From positions 3,162,001 to 3,226,000 of the forward strand of contig JAQFWX010000001.1 in the NCBI GenBank assembly GCA_027605045.1: a stretch of 64,000 nt of DNA, written 5' to 3'. A model generated the notes under the pieces. It was not told the origin of the DNA, ran no database searches, and saw nothing but the letters and a program-made list of their open reading frames with translations. The position numbers and the translations under genes are program-made. Positions 1 through 11,359 of this stretch are shown here, in pieces. Source of the stretch: Phallus indusiatus (taxonomy: Eukaryota; Basidiomycota; Agaricomycetes; Phallales; Phallaceae). Numbering within the stretch: position 1 is the stretch's first letter; each line of letters begins with the position of its first letter.

Positions 1-925
1 TTTTTATGAAAGTGTTTGAATATATTTAGCTGCAATTCTCTCGTTGTTTTTGAAATCTGGTAACGTCTACTTGCGCACATATCTTCAAAGTGCTAAATAA
101 TTGTTAGGGCACCTCTAGTTCTCGTTCCGGCGGTTGATATTCTTATTCTGTTAAGAGTATATGCGCTCTATAAACAAAGCAGAGCAAGTACGTCGGTATT
201 TGAGTAACCGCTTATTAGTACTTCATTTGACTTCCTTGAATAGTGGGTGCCTTCCTAATACTTCTTTGGTTGGGTAATGTGGATTTTACTATACATTATT
301 TCTCTCTTTCAATCTGTTGTTGAACAGCCGAGACAACGGTATGATTCCATCTTTTCATTGGCGAGACAAACTAGACTTTGAAATAGATTATTCTGGTTTT
401 AACCCGCTTTGGATTCGGCCCTCAAACAGGTGCATCACCAAACCGTTTACCGGGCGTACTTACAAATTGTGATCCAACCGATCCATTCAATATCGACAAA
501 TTCATTATTGGAGGGTAATATGAGTTTTCAATCACGTATCTCTCTGATTTTTAATTATCATCATAGAAGTGTGGCTATGGGCTTTCAAAGTGCGGCTAGG
601 CACCCTTGAGTTACATTTTGAGCCTTATTGATTATTGTTTGCTAGCAATTTATTTAGGGCTTGCGTTATATAAGCTGGCTGTTCAAGTCAAGTCTTTCAG
701 ACGTTTGACGCCACTTTTAGAAATATTCCTTCGGTGAGATATGTTTTTATATCGACATACGAACTTTGTTGAACCATGGATGGACATATTAGAGATGGCG
801 CCGTATACTGTTTCAAATATGTCGACTACTTTTGATTATTACTATTCTGATGTAATAGACATCGTCTTCACCAGCGTATTAGGTGATTATTACAATAATT
901 TCATTATTCTCACAGAACGCTTCGA
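1..925. other. Intergenic, no gene recognised
   Basis: AT-rich sequence with only short open frames and no recognisable domain on either strand. It precedes a decayed F-box relic and may contain further unrecognisable remains of it. I see no RNA gene or clear repeat. Confidence 0.5.
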
Positions 926-1382
926 ATGCTTATGTATACGATGTCTTTAAGCTATGTATGCTGTAGGTGTCTTTTTCGCGCGACACTTCGGACCTTCATC
1001 TTTAGAAGGTTTAGGTTCAGTGTAAGTCAACTTCTTTGCGAGATTGAATTGAAGCGTAACTCACATTTTGGTAGATGGCTTGTCTCAATTGTCGCCATAA
1101 CCGTAGGTTCTCCACATCAGATGAAAAGTAAACACTCACCAATAACCTTACCAGGCCGGAAAATTGGTTCTCAATCTTAAAAGCAGCGTTCGCCATGACT
1201 CTTCAGGTTATGCTAACAACCTTCCCGCCGTCGAGCAAACCGGATCCTATGAATCTCAATTTGAAGTCCCGATTGGACCAAGTCAATCGACTGTCATCAT
1301 TGATATGTCTCGAATACGTAGAGGCACTGGAATAGAATTGCTTCCTATTTCAGATGGTACCGTGGTGCTGGTTCAAAATTAA
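926..1382 (+). pseudogene. Decayed F-box protein relic
   Basis: No intact gene is present. Reading all three forward frames, successive pieces look like the part of a basidiomycete F-box protein just after the F-box: 'LFRATLRTFIFRRFRF', then 'LKRNSHFGRWLVSIV', then in another frame 'FSILKAAFAM', followed by a leucine-rich piece. Motifs of the type 'HLFRxVRF...L.xNPHLGRYVRSL' are typical of these families. The pieces fall in the order expected for such a protein but need frame changes and run into stops, so this is a dead copy. It lies about 0.5 kb upstream of another F-box pseudogene on the same strand. The assignment is inference from motif resemblance. A chance resemblance is possible. Confidence 0.35.
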
Positions 1383-1869
1383 CTCGGACAAATTGTTCGT
1401 AACAGCTAGTATGTGTACGGGGACGAGCTACAGACTAAGTATATAAGCATACAGTTAAGCATTGTCGTGCGTATAGTATAATTTATATTGAATAACCATG
1501 TACGCCGCTTCGTGATTCGGTTAGCATGGCGCGAAAATAGCCTGAGGGAAGGGCAGTTTTAATATTGTCTGCACAACACACGAAGGTTTGACACAATCTG
1601 CGATATTCGTGGATCGGTTTAAGAGTTTATCTGCTTCATTGTATTCCACCTAAGGTGTAAACAGTGTCTGAAGCATAGGTCCGGAAATACTAGTAGCTGG
1701 ACGCGTCCAATTCAAGTTCTTCTTTACAAAGTCTTGGACATGGGAGCACCAGGACGTAAGTGGAATAAACACTATATGGGTAGGTTTAATGAACCCACAG
1801 ACCACATTCAGCCTCATTCCTTCCATCATATCGAGATTACCTTCACAAGTTTATTGATTTTTATTCAAA
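1383..1869. other. Intergenic upstream of F-box pseudogene
   Basis: No gene seen. This stretch would have carried the promoter of the downstream F-box gene. I see no convincing TATA box and no repeat. Confidence 0.4.
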
Positions 1870-3462
1870 ATGGCCACAAGTCTTTTCGACCTTTTGCCCT
1901 ACGATATACTCAGGGAAATCATCTTTTACACCTATACGAATGTCGTTCTCCTCGATGAGGTTCACAAAGCATACGAATCGTTGTTACTGCCACCTATCGA
2001 CGCGTCCCATGCATATGTTTGCCAGTCGTGGCGACACGCTCTCATTGCAGATCCAGTAATTTGAACTTTTATCTCGTTCCCAGACATGAAACTGTAAGGC
2101 ATAATGGAACTTCTCCATCGATCTGGTTCTTTGGCACTGAACGTGTGTGTCCGCCTAGCTAATTGGTGGAAAATTGAAGACTCTCCCAGTACTCAAAGCA
2201 TGCTTTTCACCCTTTTCGATCACCTTCCTCGATTGAAGTTACTTCGTCTCCGTGTCACCTCGGCAACATATGAAATCTCCACGCCTATGCAGTTTCTCTC
2301 ATATATCGCAAATCCAGCACCCCAATTGGAAACATTCTTATTTTTTCATGACGATAATGACGATATCACGTCAGAACCTCTTCTGGCGATCGGCACGCTA
2401 TTTTCTGGATGTGCGCCGAAGCTCAAGAATATGCATTCTCAACTGTTCCTTCATTTTCATGAGCGAAGCAGTCGAATACTGCACAATCTGATAGAGCTTT
2501 CTTTAATTCTGCCATACTCGTTTTCATTGAGTGCAGACGATATTCTTGACCTTCTGGCCTCGTCCCCAAGAGTAAAATTGCTTTACGTTCATATGGACAC
2601 CGACCGAAACTGGCCGCTGATTTTACAACATGAACCAACGCTGAATGTCGTGTTGCCAGATCTTCAGAAGCTTCACATCGAGGGATATCACGCGCATCTT
2701 ATAAAATTTATGCTGGAAGACGTGACATTTCCCTCGAACGTTGAATGGCATTTCACTGCTTGTAATACGACTTCCATCGATAATATGCCAAACTCTTTAC
2801 CCCAATTACTGTTTAAGGTGCCATTCACGTCTTTCCACCTTTCATTTGACCGGAAAGGTAAAAAAGCGGAAATGCTCCTGGAGGAAAAGGGTACGACACA
2901 CGATAATGGCAGCCAGATGAAAACAAATACACTTGTGCTGCGTCACAAAAGAGTATATGATTTTGCCGACTTCTGGAACACTTCAGCAATGAAGTCGGTT
3001 GATATGTCTCGCATAACTCAAGCGGTCATTGAGTTCGAAGACTCGGCGCAATTCGTCATGATTATTTTCCCCATCCCTCTAACATCATTAACGCGAGTGG
3101 AACGTCTGATTGTCAGGTACAATACAGATCCTTCTACACGTTATTTTAACCTATCCCTATATTTCCTTCTAACACTAGCTGTGGGCACGGAACAACTCTT
3201 ACAAACCCATTATCCGAAAGATGCACACAAGGAGTGTATAAAAATATTATGGAAACAATTGTTCCCTGAAGGAGACGTTGAGTTTCATAATTGGCCGAGG
3301 CTTCCTTGTCTGCATCTGCGGGAATTGGTTTTGGACGTCCCGAATAGACTGACAAGATCACAACGGAAAATACTCCGTGCGTGTTCTCAAAGGCGCTATA
3401 ATCTAGGGTATTCGATGAGGATTATCGTGTTTTATCCTTTCAGAAAAGTGATGCTTGATTAG
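1870..3462 (+). pseudogene. F-box/LRR-like protein gene with two in-frame stops
   Basis: One reading frame runs from an ATG at 1870 to a stop at 3460-3462 and would encode about 530 residues, the usual size for basidiomycete F-box proteins. The N-terminus ('LLPYDILREIIFYTY') is F-box-like and 'YVCQSWRHAL' matches the end of an F-box. The later part is leucine-rich, with repeats such as 'LPRLKLLRLRV'. Two stops interrupt it: TGA at 2062-2064 (codon 65), where families usually have Trp in a 'PxIWTxISF' motif, and TAA at 2095-2097 (codon 76). The frame resumes immediately with 'ELLHRSGSLALNV', a standard continuation. The only nearby GT...AG pair (2056-2098) is 43 nt and would break the frame. 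A pseudogene is therefore likelier than a missed intron. F-box proteins act as substrate adaptors of SCF ubiquitin ligases. Confidence 0.65.
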
Positions 3463-4470
3463 CTTGGATCTCTTCAAAATAAACATAAAAATATCACATT
3501 TTCCCCTATCCCAATAGCCATAGCTCATGTCAATGTACACCATTCTGTCTTTCACTTTGAAGTATAATATCGTTATATTTGAGAATAAATTGATACCCAC
3601 GTACGTCTGAATAGTTGTTCTAAAAAAATGAGCACAGCGCTTGTAATAAGGGACATATAAAGCAACTTCACCATAGCTGTGTCGCGGTCGGATAGGAGTG
3701 ATAAGTTCATATTGCGATAACTTTAGCCGTGAACATTCAAAGATGCATGGAAGTTGAGCGAAGAAAGCGGCCCAGGAGGATAGGTATAATGCGGAGATGA
3801 AACCATGACCCACTTTTCCGTCAGTGTGGTGGCATGATGATATTTATATAAAAACGTGCATGTAATATCACGTACGATTCAGACCCAAAAAAAAGAGATA
3901 TGAACAAAGGAATGAAAAACAAAGAAACAGTAAAGAGTGCAGAGCGCACAAAGGAACTCGATGCCTACGTAATTTCGAACGAAGGGTGGTGTCTCCGGTA
4001 ATGCACATGACCGCACGGGTCCGGCTATACCTACCTACATTCTTTGTTTCTAATTCCATCGCATGTTTTTGGGCTAAAGGGACTTCACGTTCAAAGATTC
4101 AGAGGATGAATCAACGTAGCTAGTTTGTTAACATCAACCTCCACGGCCTTTCGTTGTTGGAGGCAACAGTTTTGTTTCCAATCCTAATTGGCAGTGATAT
4201 GAATAATGACTCCCGCTATATGCTACAGTACATGAATTTTCAGACCTCAACTTGTTAGATATGATTATTCCAATATGAATTTGGAGCGCTAATTCAAATA
4301 ACTGAAGGGGATCGCAAGCCAATTGCGTGCTTCAGGAACTGACGTCCCAACGCGATGCCAGGCATCCGCATCCAATGCATCACCGGCACCTTTGAATTGG
4401 CGCTAACCCCAATACATAATGTACATCTTTTCCCTTGTATTACGTGTCTATCTCGGGCATCCTTGCCAGG
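3463..4470. other. Intergenic between F-box genes
   Basis: About 1 kb with no supported gene. Short open frames on both strands lack domains, codon bias or splice partners. It should include the 3' end of the pseudogene and the promoter of the next F-box gene. Confidence 0.5.
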
Positions 4471-6228
4471 ATGGCAGACGCTTCGGAATCGTCGCCGTGT
4501 TCAATCTTTTACTATGTATACAAGGGTCCTAAAACGGATCATAACAACTCGTCGCCTTTCACCATTCACTGTACTCTCGAAAAAGGCGCAGAGGCATACT
4601 ATTCCGGTGTTCGGGTTGTTGTGCTTGCGAAAAAGATTGGATTTCATAATAGTTTTGCAAAGATGGTGAACATGATATTCGTGGCAATCTGGGATGTTAT
4701 ATTAAAGATACCCCGACAGGAGGTGCAAGAGCGAACCCCGCTTCATAAAGAAGATGAAGACTTCATCGAATCGGAAGTGCAGGTTTTTAATATTGATTTA
4801 CCCCTCCACGCATTCATATTCGAGCTCGTTGATTTGAGCAACGAAAGGTCTTCTGCGTCAGAGATTAGATTTATAGGTGCGAAATCACCGGTGGACTCGG
4901 AGCCCATGCAGATCTCCGATACTTACAGAGTACTATACGACTGCGCAAAACATACAACAGTGAATGCACCGTCTTGTAGTTTCCTTTTGACCACACAGCA
5001 CGATGGGCTGTGGCGCCGTCGAGGGCGTTACCATAGATTACGATCTCATTTCCTGCCGCCAATGAGCCTACCAACATACGGATTTCGTATCCTACCGCCC
5101 CCTGGAGGCCGCACCATATTTATTCAACCACCTCCTGAAATTCTATATAACATCTTCTCCATCCTAGCATGGGATGATGCTTCTTCTAAGGAGTGGCGAA
5201 AAGCACTCATTTATGCGAGTCTGGTGTGTCGAGCGTGGTGGAAAATTGCGCTGTGCGTCATCTACGAGGATTTCAGTTTCGAGAGACAGGAGAAAATCAA
5301 TATACACATCGAACGACTGGCAACAACATTAAGAAATAATCCCGAGTGGGGAAAATATACCAAACGGTTCTCGTCGACCGGCTTTACAAACGTTAACGAA
5401 ACCACTTCGGATTCGAGACGCACCACGGCTGGGGGTAGCGTTCTGACTATACTGAAGACCGCTTCTAACATTAGAAGGTTGTCAATGGGAGGTGTCAACG
5501 TTGTGCTAGCCGAAGAATTCGCCAATGCACTCAGCAAGATGACCGATGTTCGATACTTTACCCAGTTCTCCGCGGCCTCAAGAAATGGCACCGAACTCAA
5601 TGCAGCACAACTAGCGAAATGTTTCGCGCATTGGCCAAGGGTTCGGCAAGCTACAGTGTATAAATTTGGTGAACCTCGAATTGATGATGAAATTGAATTC
5701 GTGCCTGCACAATGTGCGCTAAATCAAATCACATTTTTTCACGGATTGGTATCGATAGCTCAATATCGAGCTATTACCGCATCCTCTCGGGAAACTTTAC
5801 ACATCGTTTCTCTCAGCTTCATCAAAGGAATCAGCAACGCAGAACTCACCTCTTGGCTTCTCGATTTCGGACAGAACCTTACGGGTCTCACCCTGGAATC
5901 TTGCGTATTCACCCGTTCAGAAACAGACGAGCTCGCGGTCGACGCAACAATCCACATAATGTCTAAACTCTCCCATCTTGAGGTTGATAGTCAAGTGGCG
6001 ACAGCACTTACTCTGTCTCGATTCAAACCCATAGTAGAGCCCAAACGGCATCAACGCATAAAAATTAACGATCCTATGCGAATCGACCCACATGCCTTTG
6101 TAATGGCGTTGCGTACGACCAGGTGGAAAACTGTCCAGGTCCCAGGGTTGAGGATGTCGGATGAGCTGGTTCATGAAGCAATAAAAGTGTCAGAAGAAAG
6201 GAAGATACTGCTGATGCGAACAGAATAA
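4471..6228 (+). CDS. F-box family protein, copy 1 (intact)
   Basis: Predicted 567 aa from two exons: 4471-4665 and 4720-6228. Exon 1 is exactly 65 codons, as in the two paralogues downstream, which fixes both the start and the intron. Residues 1-200 form an N-terminal region I do not recognise ('CSIFYYVYKGP', 'YYSGVRVVVLAKKIGF', 'FIFELVDLS', 'LPTYGFRILPP'). An F-box-like motif follows at about 203-250 ('PPPEILYNIF' through 'LVCRAWWKIAL'), then a leucine-containing C-terminal half without sharp LRRs. The usual role of such proteins is as SCF ubiquitin-ligase substrate receptors; that role is inferred. The 54-nt intron has no stop and is a multiple of three, so unspliced mRNA would still encode a protein. 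It heads a same-strand array of relatives interrupted by a recombinase element. Confidence 0.8.
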   Translation: MADASESSPCSIFYYVYKGPKTDHNNSSPFTIHCTLEKGAEAYYSGVRVVVLAKKIGFHNSFAKMVNMIFVAIWDVILKIPRQEVQERTPLHKEDEDFIESEVQVFNIDLPLHAFIFELVDLSNERSSASEIRFIGAKSPVDSEPMQISDTYRVLYDCAKHTTVNAPSCSFLLTTQHDGLWRRRGRYHRLRSHFLPPMSLPTYGFRILPPPGGRTIFIQPPPEILYNIFSILAWDDASSKEWRKALIYASLVCRAWWKIALCVIYEDFSFERQEKINIHIERLATTLRNNPEWGKYTKRFSSTGFTNVNETTSDSRRTTAGGSVLTILKTASNIRRLSMGGVNVVLAEEFANALSKMTDVRYFTQFSAASRNGTELNAAQLAKCFAHWPRVRQATVYKFGEPRIDDEIEFVPAQCALNQITFFHGLVSIAQYRAITASSRETLHIVSLSFIKGISNAELTSWLLDFGQNLTGLTLESCVFTRSETDELAVDATIHIMSKLSHLEVDSQVATALTLSRFKPIVEPKRHQRIKINDPMRIDPHAFVMALRTTRWKTVQVPGLRMSDELVHEAIKVSEERKILLMRTE

Positions 6229-8019
6229 AACCCTCGGTCATCTCGGCTTGATCGAGGACAACGAATAAATGTTACTGTTGCGCATATGATAAAGTAATTA
6301 TTTCGCCCTACTTTAATATTATATAGTCATATGTATCCGTTTATCGTTGTCAGAAAGAAATCTCCTTCAAAAAAAATTCCAGATTCAGACTCAGCAGAGC
6401 CAATCCGTCAATATTAATATAACCACTCCTCACGAGATTTGAGTTATGACGGGTCGACTAACTGAAGTGATTTATGAATCCATCGCCTTCATTATTGACT
6501 TGATAGTTTGGTATTCATTGTGCTCTTGACGGGATCACCGCCATAATGTCATTCCAGACCTGGGCTGACTTGGAGGCAATATTAAATGCAATCATATAGC
6601 CTGCGATACTTTCTACTTACATAGTTTACTGGAGAGAAAGCCTAGAAGGAGCCTGTTTGGGAGATATCAGGTGTATTTGAAGTAAAGACGAAACGCATGG
6701 AATCACAAATACGTCCCTATGAACGCTAAAATATAACACGCTGAGTGTTATTATCGTGTGACGCTTGTTAACGAGATACTCTAGAGATCACCTAGTATCC
6801 TTATGTAAACGCGCGTCGTAAGCAAACCTCCTTTCACGACCTTGCCCATCATTCAACAATTTCCAGCCATCACACACTCAGTCGGCAGTGGTAATACAGT
6901 TATATCGGTAAGAAAATCAATTGGACACTTGCTATTTGTCCATCCGATCCATGATTTTAGTGACATTGTCGCAACACCTCGTGTTCACCACCAACTGGTC
7001 GCATGCGTGATTTAACGACTTCAACAGTCATTTTTTTAAGGAGTATTCACATTTGCGCTCAATATGTGGCCCAATACTCCATACAACCAGCACTTTTTTT
7101 ATTCCTGCAGCAGTTTACTATTAGTGAATGGTGGTAATCTATGGTACAGTACTACAGGTGGGTTTTTTCATTTGTTCATCGCTTGCTATGATATTTTATT
7201 GAAAAAATACTGGTGATTTCACTTCAGTTGTTAGGTTATTGTATTTAAAAATAAAAAATATAATTCAATTTATCAAAGATACTTCCATTCAATCCTGCGT
7301 GCGACATCAATGTTTGGACATCATAATAAGCTCACCTCGGCTGCTCGCACAGGCTTATTTTCTTATTTCCGACGGCCTTATGTCTTGTGTTATTTTTTCT
7401 TATTTCTTTGAATTGTGAGTTTACTATCTTCTTAATCCACTTAATGAATTGCAAACACAGATATTTTTCCATTGCCGGGTAGTCGGACAATCAACATGCA
7501 TTTTTCTGGGTCTGCGACAACCATATTGAATGTACGCCTTTTGTTTGAATTATAATTTTTTCACGAGATTTTAGATCATCCTTCCCTCGTAAAACATCCT
7601 TCATATCTGTCTCTCATGTCTGTCTAGATGGCTATTTCACCTTGTATGTGCAATTTGATTCTAGTCATCTCAAACTTGACTCTCTAACTTTCTTTTTCAG
7701 ATAGATTTTTATTTATTTGGTACCATTTGAAGTTAGTTACTTAGCTAGGTATGTTTCATCTTTTATCATAAACGGCCATGACTAACATCGTTGAAGCAGA
7801 AAATTTTTACCCGGTCGGCAGTACACACTGCACAGACCATGTATTTACAGTTTTTTTTTTCGCAATACAAGATGTGCTACAACCCGAAATGCAAGAAGAT
7901 CTGCAATCTTGAGTCCTGATGCATTGTCACCACATTTTATGCTGTGAACGGGTGCAATTTTTCAATCGGCGTCCGGCGAGCAGAACTTTTTACCATTGTC
8001 TCACTTTCATCTCACTCTC
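6229..8019. other. AT-rich intergenic, possible left flank of recombinase element
   Basis: About 1.8 kb without a supported gene and rich in T runs. It separates an F-box gene from the recombinase gene and may include the left end of that mobile element. Cryptons lack terminal inverted repeats, so I could not place a boundary. Confidence 0.4.
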
Positions 8020-10237
8020 ATGCCCGCTGCTCCTCGAAAAAAAAGGCCACCCAAAGCATCATTGACGGGGCTCTTGACTGTCAATGAACTTGAGCAAGTA
8101 AAGCAAGCGTCCAAAAAAAAGCATGGCACAGCTGCCAATACCGCCGCTAGCTACAGTGGATATATCCAGAGGGGAAAGCAGTGGCTGACAGACCTTATAG
8201 CTGGTATTCGGGATGGCAACACCTTTGAGTGTCCTCGTGGTAGTCTTGAAAGTGGTCTGCAAACTCCGTGGAAGTGGAGTTCTAATGATTTAGCTCATGC
8301 ATTTGACGAGACACCAACACGAGCCTCACCTTGGGCACTTGCAAGCCTTATCAGCTTCAAGTGTTTTCAGGAAAACCTTGGAGCTTCCACCGCTGATGGT
8401 ATTCAAGCTGCATTCAAAAAATATTGGGATAATGTGTATGTTTTTCTTGAATTTATTCTGAAAATTCTAAAAATCTTTCTAGAGATACAGAAGGTATTTA
8501 TCGGGGAGAATGGAGATGGGATGAAGAAAGGGGAAGGAGTTTTGGCAATCCGGCATGCTCTGTAGATGTGATGGATACCATACATGCTGTTAAGAAGAAG
8601 CATGGGGCTGAAAATCAGCGCTCTCACTCAACAGCAATGTCATATCATATGCTCCAACGCATATATAACTGGTCTCTTTTATTTATTCCCTCGAAATTAG
8701 TTTTACCCAACATACTCTCTCTGTCAAGTGAAGACCGGCTGCTGCTTCATAAGCATTTGGGATGGCGCGCATTTTCTTCATTCAGTTGGACTCTATGGAC
8801 AAGGTATGTTTATTTTATTTTTTGTCCTTATTTTTTTATTTCACTTTATTGCTTCCAGAAATTTTGAAACATTGAAAATGCAGCGTCAGCATCTGGCCTT
8901 CGGCTGTGTGACAAATGATGAACTCAAAATTCCCCACTGGAAGGTCTCACTCGAGCAGCGTAAGAACTGGCAGAACAAATTGGGTAAGGAGCAGGAGCTC
9001 CGTGGTCATTTGTATGAAATATATCCTCGGCCAGAACTTCCTGCTGCTGACCTCGATTTTCACATGCGCAATTGGGTCTCTTACCTCGAACATGTGTATG
9101 GAAGGACACTGGCACCATCCGACTGGATTTTCCGTCTATTGGCAGCAACGGGATCATTCAACAACATGTCCCGATGTCGCATGATACCATCCAAAGGTGG
9201 ATCAATGAATTCGTTGAAGGTTCCGGCATTGATTCTTCTGAAGTTCGGCTCACAACTCACTGCTTCCGGCGCGGGGGAGCTCAACACCAATTCATGTATG
9301 CACCTGTTGGCAAGAGGTGGACATTGGCCACAATTCGCTGGTGGGGAGGCTGGGCTGAAGGGGAGCATGTGATTCAATTTTTTTTGATTTCTGTGCAACC
9401 AAAAATATTAATAAATTTTTATACACAGCGCGACACACTTATCCGGTATCTACTGGACGAACTTCATTATTATGAGGAAGGTCACGGCAATGCACTAAGA
9501 CCGATTCCAACGGAAACCCATCTATCATTTATGGGTGAACATCGTGAAATTCAGCCTGTGACTTTAGCGGACATGAAATCCATGTTCACGTCAATTGAGG
9601 ATGTTATTACCGCCAAGGTCACTTCAGCCATATCAAATATTTTACATGACGACGGCCGATTTTCAGATATCCTCAATATTTTGCAGGCACAGTTGGCTGC
9701 CGACGGTGATAGCAGAAATCTCAAATCCATTATCAGACAAGGCGAGCATAACCCAGACCACCACAGGACCATGGTAATGCATATAGCATCCCCTGAGCTT
9801 GCCGCTGCTTCTGTATTATCCACCGGACAGAACACTAGCCTACCTCCGGGTCTCTATGTGCCAAATGTTTCACTTTCCACCCCTCCTGAGGAACGGTGGA
9901 AAGCCTTTGTTGAACAGTGGGACTCAGGTGACGGTCACTGTGTTGCGCTGAAAGATTGGGAGCTCAGCTGGACAAAACACCCAGCTTTCGCAAACAAATA
10001 CCATCAGCGAAAACTCATTGCGCTGGAATTTGAGCGGTCAGTCTCTTTTATCTATCTATTCTATTATTTATTAAAACCCCCATTTGTAGTTTTGGACGAG
10101 ATGAGCAACTCTTCCTTGAGTGCTACCCTGAAGCTGTAAATGGTACCACACCTCTTTTGCAGCAAATTCGCATCGCACGCATTGCTCGAGGCGACTCTAA
10201 GCCACGCCGAGGGAAAATTTCAAAATTGCGGGCATAG
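8020..10237 (+). mobile_element. Crypton-like tyrosine recombinase gene, one frameshift
   Basis: Five exons fit: 8020-8435, 8483-8803, 8859-9368, 9429-10036 and 10090-10237. All four introns (47, 55, 60 and 53 nt) have GT...AG borders and restore frame. Known family features are the box 'LTTHCFRRGGAQ', carrying the His-x-x-Arg of tyrosine recombinases, then 'RWWGGWAEGEH', then 'RDTLIRYLLDEL', whose Tyr may be the nucleophile. The C-terminal part ('WKAFVEQWDSGD', 'LKDWELSW', 'YHQRKLIALEFER') looks like the GCR1_C DNA-binding domain found in Cryptons. The ATG at 8020 opens a basic tail ('MPAAPRKKRPPK'). Reading frame is lost once, at the T run 9128-9131 within 'SDWIF': everything upstream reads in one frame and everything downstream in another, and the total is one base short of 668 codons. 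The copy is thus probably inactive, unless this is a sequencing error. It lies inside the F-box array. Confidence 0.75.
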
Positions 10238-10427
10238 ATAGCATGTTTAAAAGAATTATAATATATTTTCTATGGAAGGTGTAGTGACAACGGTAGTACA
10301 GGCAGGGGGACTATGGGAAAGAATGGTGGTAAGGGAGCTTGCACAAGGATGCGATACCGGAAAACGTTCACTGCTGTTCATCATGAGAGTTTTACGGAAC
10401 ATGAACCAATTTACTCACCTGGCGCAT

Positions 10428-10571
10428 GCTCTGTGAACGAGAAAGTTTGGATCGTGGGTGTGCATGAGGACGCGCGCTCTGTAGACGAGAAAGTTTGGAT
10501 CGTGGGTGTGCACGAGGATGCGTGCTCTGTGGACGAGAAAGTTTGGATCGTGGGTGTGCATGGAGACGGGA
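10428..10571. repeat. 48-bp minisatellite, three copies
   Basis: Three head-to-tail 48-bp units begin at 10428, 10476 and 10524, each starting GCTCTGT and containing GAGAAAGTTTGGATCGTG. They differ at only a few positions. On the plus strand a 16-residue repeat with the core 'EKVWIVGVH' is open through all three units, but no convincing gene surrounds it. The unit length is a multiple of three, which may be chance. It starts about 190 bp after the recombinase stop codon. Confidence 0.9.
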
Positions 10572-11359
10572 GCTGAGCAAGCGGCTGTGCTAGGGCTTCG
10601 AAGTTCCTAAATCAAGAGAATATGGATAGCGGCGGGTGGGCTGACAAGGGACATGGTCAGTTTCGACTGCGCCTGAGTCAATCTTCGCGTTGCACACCTT
10701 ACCTTGCCAAATTTACAGAGCATTGAATGAACGCTACCAGCGAACCGGGCCAGGTCAGGACGAAGAGGCGAAGGAGTGGGACGGATGATGATGATGATGG
10801 TGATGGTGATGGTGATGAGATGACGCTCCCTGGTCCCAGGTTCAAGAGTTGGTGAGCTTGTAGATAATATAAGAAAAAAAAAAGAAATATCATACCTTTT
10901 GAAATAAATAAATGAATGAAAAGACGCGGGGATGGATGGATAGACGGAGAGATAGATGGTGGATAGAGAAGGAAGGAATGGCGACGCGATTACCCAAGCA
11001 AGCGCCGGTGACCATCGCGCGCGGGAAAGCTGGAGCAGACGGGCCAATGAGCGTGCGCGAAAACACTTAGGTCAGCAGTATCCGGGGCGAGCCGGACTAT
11101 CCGGAATCAGATCCTTATATTTGGCGACATAAGTATGTCTAAGCAATGTCTAAGAAAAAACTATTTGATAGCCGAACATCGTGATGTCACGCTCAGGCGC
11201 GCGTCGGAGTCGCGGACGCGCTGCGGTGGCAAATTTTTGGAAAAACAGCTATTCCCGTATACATACTAGTAGCCATTGTTTTCGTACGGCCCTATCTTTG
11301 ATCAACTTCAAATAATGCTTTATTTCCTGGTATCGACTCAAAGCGCCTCATTATCCCAA
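10572..11359. other. GC-richer spacer with simple repeats
   Basis: No gene is supported here. The stretch is richer in G and C than its surroundings, with purine-rich simple sequence (GATGG-type and AAATAAAT-type runs). The long minus-strand open frame is a by-product of this low complexity. Confidence 0.45.
10784..10819. repeat. GAT/GGT trinucleotide microsatellite
   Basis: A run of GAT units followed by GATGGT units, about 36 bp in total, clear by eye. Not part of a supported gene. Confidence 0.85.

Noticed and set aside
2056..2098. Intron bridging the two stops in the F-box gene
   Set aside because: GT and AG exist, but the 43-nt length breaks the frame and leads to an immediate stop.
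10428..10571. CRISPR array
   Set aside because: The repeats are directly adjacent without spacers, and the organism is a eukaryote. It is a minisatellite.
10607..11047. 146-codon open frame on the minus strand
   Set aside because: Made of simple repeats (Ile/Thr and Ser/Pro runs from microsatellites), with no domain and no splice or promoter support.
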